DNA from: a virus
IMG/VR virus record: IMGVR_UViG_3300007076_000006
Coordinates: 1-59,205 of that record
Strand: one strand, 5' to 3'
Length of the DNA: 59,205 nt
This document shows positions 5,617 through 12,899 of this stretch, in pieces; position 1 is the stretch's first letter; every line of letters begins with the position of its first letter. Both the position numbers and the translations under genes were made by a program. The notes under the pieces were generated by a model. The model worked only from the letters and a program-made list of their open reading frames with translations. It was not told where the DNA came from and did no database searches.

Positions 5617-6123
5617 CTAACCAGCGCGATCGCGTTCCTCCAGAATGCGCGAGAGCATCTCACCTTGCTCCGTGCGGCGGATGCCGCGGCCCGTGCGCAC
5701 CACGAAGGGCGGCGAATAGCTCGACAGTCGCGCCACCGCTTCACGGACCCGGCCGATGCAATACCCCGCGCGCTCGGTCAGCTTGGGGATCGGCGTGGAC
5801 TGCTCCGTGCAGGCCGCCGCCAGCACGGCCTGCTCGATGGCGTTGAGCGGCGGCAGAAGGTTGGGTGCCGGTGCGCTTGGCGGTTCGGCCGGGGCCGCGA
5901 AGATGGGAGTAGATGGCGGGGGATTCGCCGCGCTGGCCTGCGCGTTGTTTGGCGCGATGCGGCGGCGGGCGATGGTGAGGAAGACTTCCAGCTCGCCCAG
6001 CAGCAGGGCGAAGGTGTGTCCGGTGTACGGCACCTTCTCTTCGTCGAGCCCGACAAGGAAGGTTTGCAGCGCAGCGAGGGCCTTTTCCCGCAACGTGGGA
6101 TCGGCCAGGCGGTCGGTGAACAT
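5617..6123 (-). CDS. Hypothetical protein with C-terminal winged-helix-like segment
   Basis: 168 residues. Residues 1-55 are helical (REKALAALQTFLVGLDEE). A proline/alanine linker follows (about 60-95). The last 70 residues (NAIEQAVLAAACTEQSTPIPKLTERAGY... then FVVRTGRGIRRT) read like a winged helix, as in small transcription regulators. It lies between the MerR-like gene and the integrase terminator, on the same strand. No known family recognised. Confidence 0.6.
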   Translation of the reverse strand: MFTDRLADPTLREKALAALQTFLVGLDEEKVPYTGHTFALLLGELEVFLTIARRRIAPNNAQASAANPPPSTPIFAAPAEPPSAPAPNLLPPLNAIEQAVLAAACTEQSTPIPKLTERAGYCIGRVREAVARLSSYSPPFVVRTGRGIRRTEQGEMLSRILEERDRAG

Positions 6124-6145
6124 GACTCATACACCTTAGCGCAAT

Positions 6146-6182
6146 AAAAAACGCGGCCGGAGCGCTGAGGGCTCCTGCCGCG
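6146..6182 (-). terminator. Intrinsic terminator downstream of the integrase
   Basis: Minus strand: CGCGGC (6182-6177) and GCCGCG (6157-6152) enclose a further AGGAGC/GCTCC-type stem, followed by six T (6151-6146). It lies 58 bp past the integrase stop. Confidence 0.75.
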
Positions 6183-6239
6183 CGGTTGCTGTCGGCTATT
6201 GGACCTTTCCGGTTAGGCGAGTTGGTAGGTTGGTAGCGA

Positions 6240-7358
6240 TTATCCGATTCGGCGGGCGACGGCGGCCGCCTGCTTCAAATCGCGTTCCGCGTAAATCGTA
6301 GTGGTTTGCGCGTCCCGGTGCCCCAGGACGGCCCGGGCGGCATCCAGCCCCGCCTCGTGCTGGATCGCCGTCGCCGCCGCATGGCGCAGCTGACCGGGAC
6401 TCCAGTGTGCGCACTTTGCGCGCCGGCAGGCGTCGCGCACGCGGTGAGCGTAGCTGTGGGAGTCGTACGGCTTGCTTCCCGCTCGAGCTGGCCGGAAGAG
6501 ATAGCCGTCGCCGGCCATTGCCAGGAACGGCTGGAGAATGCGCTGGGCCCGCGGTCCGATCGCGACGGCCTTCGTGTGGCCGCGCCAGGCGGTCTTGTGC
6601 CGGCGCGGCCGGAACACCCAGATGGCGACGCCGTCCACGACCAGGCCGGGGCGATCGATCTCGGCGCCATTGAGGCGGCAGACGTCTTGCGGTCTCATCC
6701 CGGTCAGGACCTGGACGTGGACCATCGCGCGGAGCGGCGGGGAGAGCTTGCGATAAGCGGCCTTCACCGCCGCGATCGGCGGCGGAGCGACGTCGGGATA
6801 GTCCGGCGCCTTGGTCCGCCCTTGCTGGAGCCCGGACAGGGAAAGCAGCGCCTGCCACACGGCCGCGGGGACGAGCTGCTCGGCGACGCCCCATTTCCAG
6901 ATGCGGCGGATACGACCCACGTGCTGGTTGATCGTCTTGCGGGCCCAGCCTTCCTCGATCATCACCCCACGCACGGCCTTGAGTGCGACCGGCCCAAAGT
7001 CGCGCGCTGGCGTGGCGCCGTGCAAGCGGAGCAGCGGCCGCACCCCCTCGACGTAACAGCGAAATTCAGATGTCGGCCGGCCGTCGGCGTCGCGGTAGTG
7101 CTGCTCGGCGTACTCCAGGAATGTGGCGACCAGGTCGCGGACGGCCAGCGGCCCGGCTGATCCGGTACCCTGCTGCGGGGACAGCTCCCACTTCTCCTGG
7201 AGTTGCCGGTGCTTGGCCAGGCTTTCGGGGGAGCCGAAGATACCGAGCTGCACCTCGCGGTACTTGCCGTTGCCGAGCGGAATGCGCGTTCGCGCGCGGC
7301 GTTCGCCGTGGCGGTCGGTGTACTCGTAATAGGGAAGGGGGCGCTGGCGACGGCGCAT
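6240..7358 (-). CDS. int: Tyrosine recombinase (phage integrase)
   Basis: 372 residues. The ATG at 7358 has GGAGG eight bases upstream. An N-terminal arm-binding region (1-65), a SAM-like core-binding domain (about 70-180) and the catalytic domain (195-372) are visible. Catalytic candidates are R222 (TGMRPQDVCRL), K255, R325 (QLRHAAAT), H347 (LGHRD) and Y356 (TTTIYAERD). The usual His of the HxxR box is Gly322 (SPGQLRH), which is unusual. It catalyses site-specific integration; the tRNA-Lys fragment and arm-site-like repeats directly upstream fit attP. Confidence 0.9.
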   Translation of the reverse strand: MRRRQRPLPYYEYTDRHGERRARTRIPLGNGKYREVQLGIFGSPESLAKHRQLQEKWELSPQQGTGSAGPLAVRDLVATFLEYAEQHYRDADGRPTSEFRCYVEGVRPLLRLHGATPARDFGPVALKAVRGVMIEEGWARKTINQHVGRIRRIWKWGVAEQLVPAAVWQALLSLSGLQQGRTKAPDYPDVAPPPIAAVKAAYRKLSPPLRAMVHVQVLTGMRPQDVCRLNGAEIDRPGLVVDGVAIWVFRPRRHKTAWRGHTKAVAIGPRAQRILQPFLAMAGDGYLFRPARAGSKPYDSHSYAHRVRDACRRAKCAHWSPGQLRHAAATAIQHEAGLDAARAVLGHRDAQTTTIYAERDLKQAAAVARRIG

Positions 7359-7394
7359 GACTGTGGCCTCCATGCCGCAGGAACGCGACGGTCC

Positions 7395-7690
7395 CGAATC
7401 GTGGGAACCTTCCGTGTTAACCTGCGGTGAAGGCCACGCGCCGGCTGGGCGGCGGTAGGGACAAGCCCTTGGCCTGACGTGACTTCTGGAGTGCCCCCTG
7501 TAGGACTCGAACCTACAACCCGCTGATTAAGAGGCAAGGCAGTCGTCCGTTCGCCGCAGGGATGAGGCCGAAATGCTGTAAATTAGCCGGTTTGCTGCAT
7601 GTCAAAATCGGCCGGTTTCGCAATCGGCGAGGACTGTAGCAGGGATTCACGCTTCAATCCAGCCGAATCGTGGGAACCTTGTGGGAACCC
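7395..7690. other. Attachment region: integrase arm-site repeats
   Basis: A 17-bp sequence CGAATCGTGGGAACCTT occurs at 7395-7411 and again at 7664-7680, and GTGGGAACC a third time at 7681-7689. These flank the tRNA-like core, as arm-type integrase sites flank an attP core. GCCGGTTT also occurs twice between them. No gene is present here. Confidence 0.65.
7491..7533 (-). other. attP core: 3' part of a tRNA-Lys(CTT) gene
   Basis: The minus strand contains the anticodon loop CTCTTAA, the 3' anticodon stem, a T-arm GTAGG-TTCGAGT-CCTAC and the acceptor 3' strand AGGGGGC. Upstream of the loop, the bases no longer pair as a tRNA, so only the 3' half is present. This is the usual form of an attP that restores the host tRNA after integration. 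The fragment lies 130 bp upstream of the integrase start. Confidence 0.75.
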
Positions 7691-7693
7691 GAG

Positions 7694-7870
7694 CTAGGCA
7701 CGGCGGCCGTAGAACGCCTTCTTGCGCCGCTCCTGGGATTGAAGCACGGCCAGCGCTTTGGCGAGCGTTTCCTCCAGGGTGCGGCAGCCGGCCAGCGTTT
7801 GGAGCTTCACTAACGCCCGCATGGCCCGTGGCGACACCGTCACGGTGAACGAAACGACCTTCGCCTTCAT
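7694..7870 (-). CDS. Small ribbon-helix-helix-like protein
   Basis: 58 residues: MKAKVVSFTVTVSPRAMRAL followed by a helical stretch with LEETLAKALAVLQSQ. A short beta strand followed by two helices is the ribbon-helix-helix pattern of small repressors and antitoxins. It starts with ATG at 7870. It lies between an XRE gene and the attachment region on the same strand, so it may regulate the integrase. Confidence 0.6.
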   Translation of the reverse strand: MKAKVVSFTVTVSPRAMRALVKLQTLAGCRTLEETLAKALAVLQSQERRKKAFYGRRA

Positions 7871-7920
7871 GACGATTCCACTTCCTTTGATTGCGTGTCA
7901 GTCGCACCACCTCACTGAGG

Positions 7921-8157
7921 CTATTTGTAATCCTCGCACAGCTCGCCGGCAAATTTGCCCACCGACACCCCGAGGCCAGCGGCGAGCTTCAGCACGGTGC
8001 TCCACCGTGGATCTTCGGACTGCCCCTGCTCGATCTTGAACACGCGCTGCAATGTCAGGCCGGCACGATCGGCCAGCTCCTGCTGTGTCAGCCCCTCGGC
8101 TTCCCGCAGCTCTCGCAATCGCTCGCCGAATGACGGCGGTTTTTTCTTGCCTGCCAT
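7921..8157 (-). CDS. XRE-family regulator C
   Basis: 78 residues, essentially one XRE HTH domain (LRELREAEGLTQQELADRAG, then IEQGQSEDPRW). The start follows GAGGAAAGGGGG. Its promoter (8181-8209) contains an inverted repeat in the spacer, so it probably controls itself and perhaps the divergent promoter of the sigma-like gene. Likely a Cro-like or integrase-operon regulator. Confidence 0.85.
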   Translation of the reverse strand: MAGKKKPPSFGERLRELREAEGLTQQELADRAGLTLQRVFKIEQGQSEDPRWSTVLKLAAGLGVSVGKFAGELCEDYK

Positions 8158-8180
8158 GTCGCCCCCTTTCCTCTCTCCTA

Positions 8181-8209
8181 TCTGTACTATCCTTTTGCGG
8201 ATATGGCAA
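8181..8209 (-). promoter_or_regulatory. Promoter of XRE-C with operator in the spacer
   Basis: Minus-strand TTGCCA (8209-8204), 17-bp spacer, TACAGA (8186-8181). The spacer holds the inverted repeat TATCC (8188-8192) / GGATA (8199-8203). Autoregulation is inferred. Confidence 0.65.
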
Positions 8210-8243
8210 CCCGGAAAATTCGCAGATTTTCTTTGAAATCCGC

Positions 8244-8272
8244 TTGCTTGTATATCCCTTTTAGGTTATATT
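8244..8272 (+). promoter_or_regulatory. Rightward promoter of the sigma-like gene
   Basis: TTGCTT (8244-8249), 17-bp spacer, TATATT (8267-8272). The spacer contains TATCCCTTTTAGG, similar to the XRE-C operator, so both divergent promoters may be bound by one repressor. It leaves a leader of about 125 bases before the ATG at 8406. Confidence 0.6.
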
Positions 8273-8405
8273 TCAGTGTCCTTACTGAGGACGGTTGCTC
8301 TGTGACAATTCGGTACTTCCCGCCAAGCCTGAGACGGCGGCCCGTGAGCCAGTGAGGAGTCGGGTGAACAGGACAAACGCACCCCACTCTTTGAGGAGGT
8401 CTGTC

Positions 8406-8927
8406 ATGGACCTGCACGAGCTGTACGTCGCCTTGATCCTTCCCGCCCTTCGCGGTTCCTGTGTGAATCGGTTGCGGGGCTTCCGCGACTGGGAGGATCG
8501 CTTCCGACTGGCCGAAGACTGGGCCTGGTACAAGCTGGAGCGCTGGACGCGCGAAGGCAAGCCTTGTGAGCCGTGGCGGGTGGTGCAGACGGCCATCCTG
8601 ATGGCGGCCGGGAACCGGCAACTACCCGGCTCACGGCCGCGACGGATGCAGGGTGGCCCGGACGCACTGGACCATGCGGTGTCCGGGGCCGGGATGGGCG
8701 AGGTGGCTGACCGGGGCATCCCCCTGGAGTATGCCGCCGAGGTGGCGGAAGAATATGAGCTCTGGCTGAGCACGCTTCCGCCGCAGCGACGCCGCATCGC
8801 CCTGGACCTTGTCCACGGGATGCGGGCGAAGGCCATCGCGGAAAAGTACGCTCTCACGGAGGGACGCATCAGCCAAATCCGCACGGAGCTGCGGGTGAGC
8901 TGGTTCGAGCACTGGAACCGCGACTGA
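8406..8927 (+). CDS. Sigma-70-region-4-like regulator
   Basis: 173 residues, ATG preceded by GAGGAGG. The C-terminal part has an HTH similar to sigma region 4: LSTLPPQRRRIALDLVHG, then MRAKAIAEKYALTEGRISQI. The N-terminal half is helical and tryptophan-rich (DWEDRFRLAEDWAWYKLERW) and is not a clear region 2. It may recruit host RNA polymerase to late promoters. It is one of few plus-strand genes, divergent from XRE-C and convergent with the 8934-9188 gene. Confidence 0.65.
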   Translation: MDLHELYVALILPALRGSCVNRLRGFRDWEDRFRLAEDWAWYKLERWTREGKPCEPWRVVQTAILMAAGNRQLPGSRPRRMQGGPDALDHAVSGAGMGEVADRGIPLEYAAEVAEEYELWLSTLPPQRRRIALDLVHGMRAKAIAEKYALTEGRISQIRTELRVSWFEHWNRD

Positions 8928-8933
8928 CCGGGA

Positions 8934-9188
8934 TCAACCGGGGGCACGGAGGCCCTCGGTCCCTTTTTCGCGACGGGCGGCCAGTTCCTCCCAGCGCCGG
9001 CGGCTTGCCTCGGGATCTCCACTGCCGGGACCATCAGGGAGCACGGCGTCAAGGACGGCGTCGGCATAGGCGAGCTGCTCATCCATCGATGCGTCGGCCG
9101 GCGGGTGCGGGCCCACGAAGATCGCGGCCAGGGCGGCGATGGCGTCGTCTTCGGCGTCCAAGAGCTGCTCTTGCTGTTCGAGGGACAT
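8934..9188 (-). CDS. Hypothetical acidic small protein
   Basis: 84 residues, acidic and helical (LEQQEQLLDAEDDAIAALAA, DEQLAYADAVLDAVLPDG). No zinc or membrane motif. It is preceded, 91 bp upstream, by one of three copies of a conserved dyad element, so it has its own control. It ends six bases from the stop of the convergent sigma-like gene. Function unknown. Confidence 0.5.
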   Translation of the reverse strand: MSLEQQEQLLDAEDDAIAALAAIFVGPHPPADASMDEQLAYADAVLDAVLPDGPGSGDPEASRRRWEELAARREKGTEGLRAPG

Positions 9189-9278
9189 GGTCGATTCTCC
9201 AGCGAGGAAAGGGGCGGCCCGACGTGGGCCGCGCTGCCACTGGATAATGACCCGGCGCCGCGGCGGACTTTAGGCGCG

Positions 9279-9304
9279 ATTTCGCTTTTGAGGAGAAATG
9301 CGAA
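9279..9304 (-). promoter_or_regulatory. Conserved 26-bp dyad element, copy 1
   Basis: Minus strand: TTCGCATTT, eight variable bases, then AAAGCGAAAT. The arms TTCGC and GCGAA are inverted. The same element occurs at 43821-43846 and 49339-49364, always upstream of a minus-strand gene. It is probably an operator or phage-specific promoter element. Confidence 0.65.
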
Positions 9305-9334
9305 AACCCCGCCGCAGCAGGTGCCACGACGGGG
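9303..9334 (-). terminator. Intrinsic terminator of the late operon
   Basis: Minus strand: CCCCGTCG (9334-9327) pairs with CGGCGGGG (9314-9307), with one G-U pair and a 12-base loop, and is followed by TTTT (9306-9303). It lies 74 bp beyond the last gene of the long late leftward operon. Confidence 0.65.
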
Positions 9335-9407
9335 CCGGAACAGAGAAGAGGCTGAGGGGCCAGTATATAGGAAGTGGCTAGTGCGCGGAAAGTATCTACT
9401 TGGCACT

Positions 9408-10190
9408 TTACGCTTCTGCCGGCGGCCGCTCTTCGGTGCCGTACGGCCGCTGCCCCTGCTCTAGCACAAGCCCGCTGATTCCGCACTTGGCCCGGTTGCT
9501 GGTGATCAGGTAGTTGGCCAGCCAGCGGTGGGCGTCTACGTCGTCGTCGAACGATTTCACAGGCTCCCAGATGCGCGGCGGCCCGTTGCCCGGCTGACGC
9601 ACCCAGACGACCCAGGCCCGATTCAGAGATCGGTCGTGCGCGAGGGGCATGGTGCTGGCCTCAGTCACGGACGATGGGCGTGAAATGCGATAGAGGAACG
9701 GGGGGGGCAGCAGGCCGCGACGATAGGCGTCGTCGCCGATTTCTTCGCGGATGCGGCCGAGCATGCGGCGGCGGCTGACCCAGGAATCCGTCGGCGAGCT
9801 GGCCTTGCGGACGGCTTCCCACAGGCAGTTCAGGCGCTTGGCCTCGTACAGCATGTCGTCGAGCTGGTCCGCCCTCGACGGGTAGATGACGGCCTGGATG
9901 CGGAGATACTCCTGATGCTGGTCGTTGAAGATGACCAGCTCGCGGGTGATGCTTGCGGGCGGTAGCCAAGAGGCGTCGGCCAAGGGTGGCGCGTGCCGCA
10001 GGTAGGCGTAATGCCGGCGGACGTAGCGCAGCTCAGAGCAGAAGTCGGCGGCCCAATTCTCGTGAGGACCGACGATCTCCGCGGCCAGGGCGATCTCCTT
10101 GAGCGCCTGCCACGCTTCGGGCGGGGCCGACGTCGGCACGGTGGGTTCGGTCGGCGAGAGGATCAGGAGGATGAGGATGGCGTGCCACAT
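9408..10190 (-). CDS. Hypothetical exported protein
   Basis: 260 residues from the ATG at 10190; a longer upstream frame overlaps the preceding gene. The N-terminus MWHAILILLILSPTEPTVPTS looks like a signal peptide or anchor. The rest is mixed, with aromatic-rich segments (YVRRHYAYLRHAPPL) and a WVVWVRQPGNGPPRIWE stretch. A C8 tract (plus-strand G8 at 9700-9707) codes LLPPPF. Last gene of the late operon. Function not recognised. Confidence 0.55.
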   Translation of the reverse strand: MWHAILILLILSPTEPTVPTSAPPEAWQALKEIALAAEIVGPHENWAADFCSELRYVRRHYAYLRHAPPLADASWLPPASITRELVIFNDQHQEYLRIQAVIYPSRADQLDDMLYEAKRLNCLWEAVRKASSPTDSWVSRRRMLGRIREEIGDDAYRRGLLPPPFLYRISRPSSVTEASTMPLAHDRSLNRAWVVWVRQPGNGPPRIWEPVKSFDDDVDAHRWLANYLITSNRAKCGISGLVLEQGQRPYGTEERPPAEA

Positions 10191-10546
10191 AGTGGGGCCC
10201 TCGGCATCACGCTCAGGTCCAGGTACGCACCGGCGCCGATCTGGATGGCCCAGCCCAGCCGGCCGTGGGGTTTCGCTTGCGGGTTCTCGACCACGGCGGG
10301 GACGAATTTCTCGGCCGTCCTGTCCCAGCGCCCGCCGGGTGTTCCATTCGGGATGATGTGCCCGCCGACGGCTGCCCGGACGGCCTCCACCAGGTCCTCG
10401 GCCGGCTTCGCTGTTTCGGTCCAGGGCGCGGCGATGAGGTCGAAGTCGCGCGTCATGCTGCCGTGGATGCCGATGGCGTAGCCGCACGCGTAGGCGGCGT
10501 CGCGGATTTGCGGGAGGAGCTTCAGGTAGTAGATCGCGATGCTCAT
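10163..10546 (-). CDS. Phage protein with nucleotidyltransferase-like HGS...DFD motif
   Basis: 127 residues. The ATG at 10546 overlaps the upstream stop (TGATGA). Residues about 22-40 read GYAIGIHGSMTRDFDLIAAP, like a shortened nucleotidyltransferase signature (hGS...DxD), as in a phage-borne protein family I recall with HGS...DLDLIA. The spacing between GS and DxD is shorter than in MNT-type enzymes, so activity is doubtful. It overlaps the start of the next gene. Confidence 0.55.
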   Translation of the reverse strand: MSIAIYYLKLLPQIRDAAYACGYAIGIHGSMTRDFDLIAAPWTETAKPAEDLVEAVRAAVGGHIIPNGTPGGRWDRTAEKFVPAVVENPQAKPHGRLGWAIQIGAGAYLDLSVMPRAPLCGTPSSSS

Positions 10547-10890
10547 CACCAACATCCGTTCGTCACGGTGAAGTGCCCGCACTGATGCGCGTTGACAGAC
10601 GGCGAAAGCGAGAGTGTCTCGAACACGTCGCCCGTCCGGTTCCACCTGGCCTTGCCGCAGGGCCGATCGCGAACCGGGCCATCCCTCTGCTCGTCCCGTG
10701 TGGCTTCGTAGAAATCGAACATCAGCGCGAAGCAGTCACCTTCCCAGGCAGGGCCTCCGTCAAGAGGATTGGCGAAGAGCACCCAGAGCCAGCCATCGCA
10801 ATGTCCGGCCGGGCATTTGAGCTTGAGGCCCAGTCCCTTGCGGTCGGCCGTGTCGATCCACTGCGGATCGAAGTCGATCAGCCTGGGCAT
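10546..10890 (-). CDS. DUF6527-like small protein
   Basis: 114 residues from the ATG at 10890; the frame upstream overlaps another gene. It has CPAGHCDGWLWV near residue 25 and ends with a cysteine/histidine-containing segment HQCGHFTVTNGCW after LSLSPSV. This is like the C-terminus of DUF6527-type phage proteins (FSPS..., CHF...G). A metal-binding role is plausible. The match is from recall. Confidence 0.5.
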   Translation of the reverse strand: MPRLIDFDPQWIDTADRKGLGLKLKCPAGHCDGWLWVLFANPLDGGPAWEGDCFALMFDFYEATRDEQRDGPVRDRPCGKARWNRTGDVFETLSLSPSVNAHQCGHFTVTNGCW

Positions 10891-10918
10891 GATTCGCTCC
10901 GCGGTGCCATCACGGGCT

Positions 10919-11194
10919 TCATTTGCCGCCCCTCCGCTTCTTCTGCGGCCTCGGCCGTCCCTCTTCCGTCCGCCGCCGCGCCAGCTCGAGCTGCATCGCA
11001 TCCGCGGCTGCCCGGTCCTTCTCTGGCCCGCCGCAGCCGCACGTCCAGGACGGGCCCGTGACGGCCAGGAAGAGATAGAGCGGCCGGTCACACCGCGGGC
11101 AGTAGCCCTGCTGCGTCTCGCCGGCGTCAGCGCAGAGCCGTCGCCGGCGAAGGATGCCGGCCAGACGATCAGCGGTGAGTACACGCGCCCGCAC
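10919..11194 (-). CDS. Zinc-ribbon small protein
   Basis: 91 residues. CPRCDRPLYLFLAVTG and WTCGCGG give two cysteine pairs about 20 residues apart, a zinc ribbon. The C-terminus is strongly basic (RPRPQKKRRGGK), suggesting nucleic-acid binding. One of many small zinc proteins in this genome. Confidence 0.6.
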   Translation of the reverse strand: MRARVLTADRLAGILRRRRLCADAGETQQGYCPRCDRPLYLFLAVTGPSWTCGCGGPEKDRAAADAMQLELARRRTEEGRPRPQKKRRGGK

Positions 11195-11212
11195 CGACGT
11201 CCCCTTTCCGGC

Positions 11213-11551
11213 TCAGGCGATGCCCAGGCGCCGGCTCTCGCGATCGAGCGGTTCGTCGGCCGGATGCCACAGGCTCAATTTGCGGCTTGCTCGCCGCGCG
11301 AGGATGGCGATTTTCTCCCGGCCGGGTCGCGTCCCCGTGGGCTTTGGCGGCAGCGGCCGCCGGCCGAGCAAATCAAACTCGCCGGGCACGTGCCGCGGCT
11401 CGGCCGAGCGCTGGTTGCGCCGCGTGGGGTACTGCACCCGAATCTTGGGATCGTAGTAACACGTCCAGCAGAGCCCGCGCGGCCGCAGGATCAGGCACTT
11501 GCCGCAGTGCCGGCACGGGCGGGAGCGGAGAGTAGCTCGCTGGTCGGACAC
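11213..11551 (-). CDS. Zinc-ribbon small protein
   Basis: 112 residues from a GTG at 11551, with GAGGG about ten bases upstream. The open frame extends to 11929, but that part is a shadow of the next gene. CRHCGK near residue 13 and GLCWTCY near residue 28 form a zinc-binding pair. The rest is basic. No further family recognised. Confidence 0.6.
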   Translation of the reverse strand: MSDQRATLRSRPCRHCGKCLILRPRGLCWTCYYDPKIRVQYPTRRNQRSAEPRHVPGEFDLLGRRPLPPKPTGTRPGREKIAILARRASRKLSLWHPADEPLDRESRRLGIA

Positions 11552-11600
11552 GGCGATGGGTCCCTCGTTGCGGAGTCGGTCGTTAGCGGTTGGCGCCTGC

Positions 11601-11975
11601 TCAGGGAGTCGGCGGCGCAGCCGGCGGGGTCGGCGAGCTGCCCGTCTGGAAAAAGTTCTCAATCGCCTGTTCGAGCGACTTGCGCTTGGCCGCGAGCAAA
11701 TCCGTCGCGGCGGCCAGGTCGGCGGCGGCCTGGGTGTCCGCGGCCTGGGCCTGCGCCAGCGCGTTGCCCGTCGTCGCTTTGGTGGCCGTTTTGGTATCGG
11801 CGTCGGCCTTGGCGCTGATAGCGTCGCCGAACGCCTGGCCGAGTGGGTCGGGAAGCATGACGGTTGGCACGGTGTCGCTCCTTTCGGGGAGGATGAGATA
11901 AAGCAGCAATCCGCTGTCCGCGAACACAAACAGCAGGAGCAGCAGGCCCAGCATTTGATTGACGGCCTGCGTCAT
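11601..11975 (-). CDS. Membrane protein with periplasmic coiled coil
   Basis: 124 residues. One N-terminal membrane segment (about 8-29, LLLLLFVFADSGLLLYLIL) is followed by an alanine-rich helical region (55-110) and a proline-rich tail. The layout, a single N-terminal helix plus coiled coil, resembles spanins and other phage envelope proteins. Its start overlaps the PLD gene stop. Confidence 0.55.
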   Translation of the reverse strand: MTQAVNQMLGLLLLLFVFADSGLLLYLILPERSDTVPTVMLPDPLGQAFGDAISAKADADTKTATKATTGNALAQAQAADTQAAADLAAATDLLAAKRKSLEQAIENFFQTGSSPTPPAAPPTP

Positions 11976-12499
11976 GGCCCCGGTTCGCTCCAGGGCTTCG
12001 CGTGGGCCTTGTGGTGCTCCCAGTTATCGGCGTAGCGCTTGGCCAGGGCGGCGTTGACGATGAGCAACAGGTTCTCGGCGTTCGCCTCCGCCTGGCCGGT
12101 CCAGTTGAAACTGCCGGTCAGAACCGTGTGGCCGTCGATCATGAGGATCTTGTTGTGAGCGATCGGATGAGCCGCGTCGATCCACACGGGAATGCCCGCA
12201 ATCGCGCACGCGCCGGCCTCGGACGCCTTCTGCGTCCGGTTCGATTGGTCCAGGAGCAATTCCACACGCACGCCGCGCTTGTGAGCTGATATCAGCGCTG
12301 CGGCGATCGGCGCCGAACTGAACCCGTAACCTTGCACCAGGATGGTGCATTTTGCACCACCGATCGCGGCGACGGCCAGTTCGGTGCATCCCCCATGCGG
12401 CGAGTACGCCACTTGCCACCGGGTGCCGTCCTGAAAGCTGGCCAGGGCAACGGCAGCGGCCGCGGCGACGACGGCGGAGGTGGCAATACGCGCGGACAT
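11972..12499 (-). CDS. Exported phospholipase-D-superfamily nuclease (Nuc-like)
   Basis: 175 residues. An N-terminal signal-like segment (ATSAVVAAAAAVALASF) precedes a single HKD motif, H115-x-K117-x4-D122, in HNKILMIDGHTVLTGSFNWT. One-HKD proteins of this size act as dimers and cleave DNA (Nuc/BfiI type). With a signal sequence, the enzyme would act in the periplasm, perhaps degrading incoming competitor DNA or released host DNA. The family is certain from the motif; the role is inferred. Confidence 0.85.
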   Translation of the reverse strand: MSARIATSAVVAAAAAVALASFQDGTRWQVAYSPHGGCTELAVAAIGGAKCTILVQGYGFSSAPIAAALISAHKRGVRVELLLDQSNRTQKASEAGACAIAGIPVWIDAAHPIAHNKILMIDGHTVLTGSFNWTGQAEANAENLLLIVNAALAKRYADNWEHHKAHAKPWSEPGP

Positions 12500-12513
12500 G
12501 GTTCACCGAATGA

Positions 12514-12762
12514 TCAGTAGGAATCCAGGAGCACAACCAGGGCGTAGATCAGAGCCAGGATGCCGGGGATGACCAGCGCGCCGGCCATCAGTGGCCATTC
12601 CGCCGGGGACTGCTGGCCGCTGAAGTTCAGCAGCCGGCCGGCATAGGTATCGGTGATCTGCACGGCGGCGAGAATCGCCAGGAACGCGAAGACGAGTAGC
12701 ATCAAGCTGATCACGAGCCGCTTCAACAGACCCCCAAGACGCTTCTGCGTCGGGCACGTCAT
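12514..12762 (-). CDS. Small two-helix membrane protein (holin candidate)
   Basis: 82 residues from the ATG at 12762, which overlaps the previous stop. Two hydrophobic helices are visible (about 12-33, VISLMLLVFAFLAILAAV, and 52-78, MAGALVIPGILALIYALVVLL) with a polar loop between. Size and topology fit a class II holin, and it lies among small membrane proteins. No family-specific motif, so holin is only a guess. Confidence 0.55.
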   Translation of the reverse strand: MTCPTQKRLGGLLKRLVISLMLLVFAFLAILAAVQITDTYAGRLLNFSGQQSPAEWPLMAGALVIPGILALIYALVVLLDSY

Positions 12763-12899
12763 TGCCGAATGAAAAGCCGGGCCATAACGCCGACGGCGAT
12801 CGCCACTGCGACCAGGTGCCAGAACCGCCAACCTGGCCGCAGGACGAAGCGATCGTCGGGCGGCCAGGCCGGCGGCGGGTATTCGTGACGGCGGCTCAT
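12759..12899 (-). CDS. Very small membrane protein
   Basis: 46 residues. The ATG at 12899 overlaps the upstream stop (TAATG), and its TGA overlaps the ATG of the next gene, so it is tightly coupled. The N-terminus is proline-rich (MSRRHEYPPPAWPP). A single hydrophobic helix near the end (WHLVAVAIAVGVMARLFI) would anchor it. Confidence 0.6.
   Translation of the reverse strand: MSRRHEYPPPAWPPDDRFVLRPGWRFWHLVAVAIAVGVMARLFIRQ

Noticed and set aside
9360-9372. TATATACT as a -10 box for a short RNA ending at the 9303-9334 terminator
   Set aside because: No acceptable -35 box at 16-18 bp, and no conserved RNA structure besides the terminator.
8282-9406. 374-codon minus-strand frame across the sigma-like gene
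   Set aside because: It covers two genes and a regulatory gap in a shadow frame; Ser/Arg/Pro-rich with no domain.
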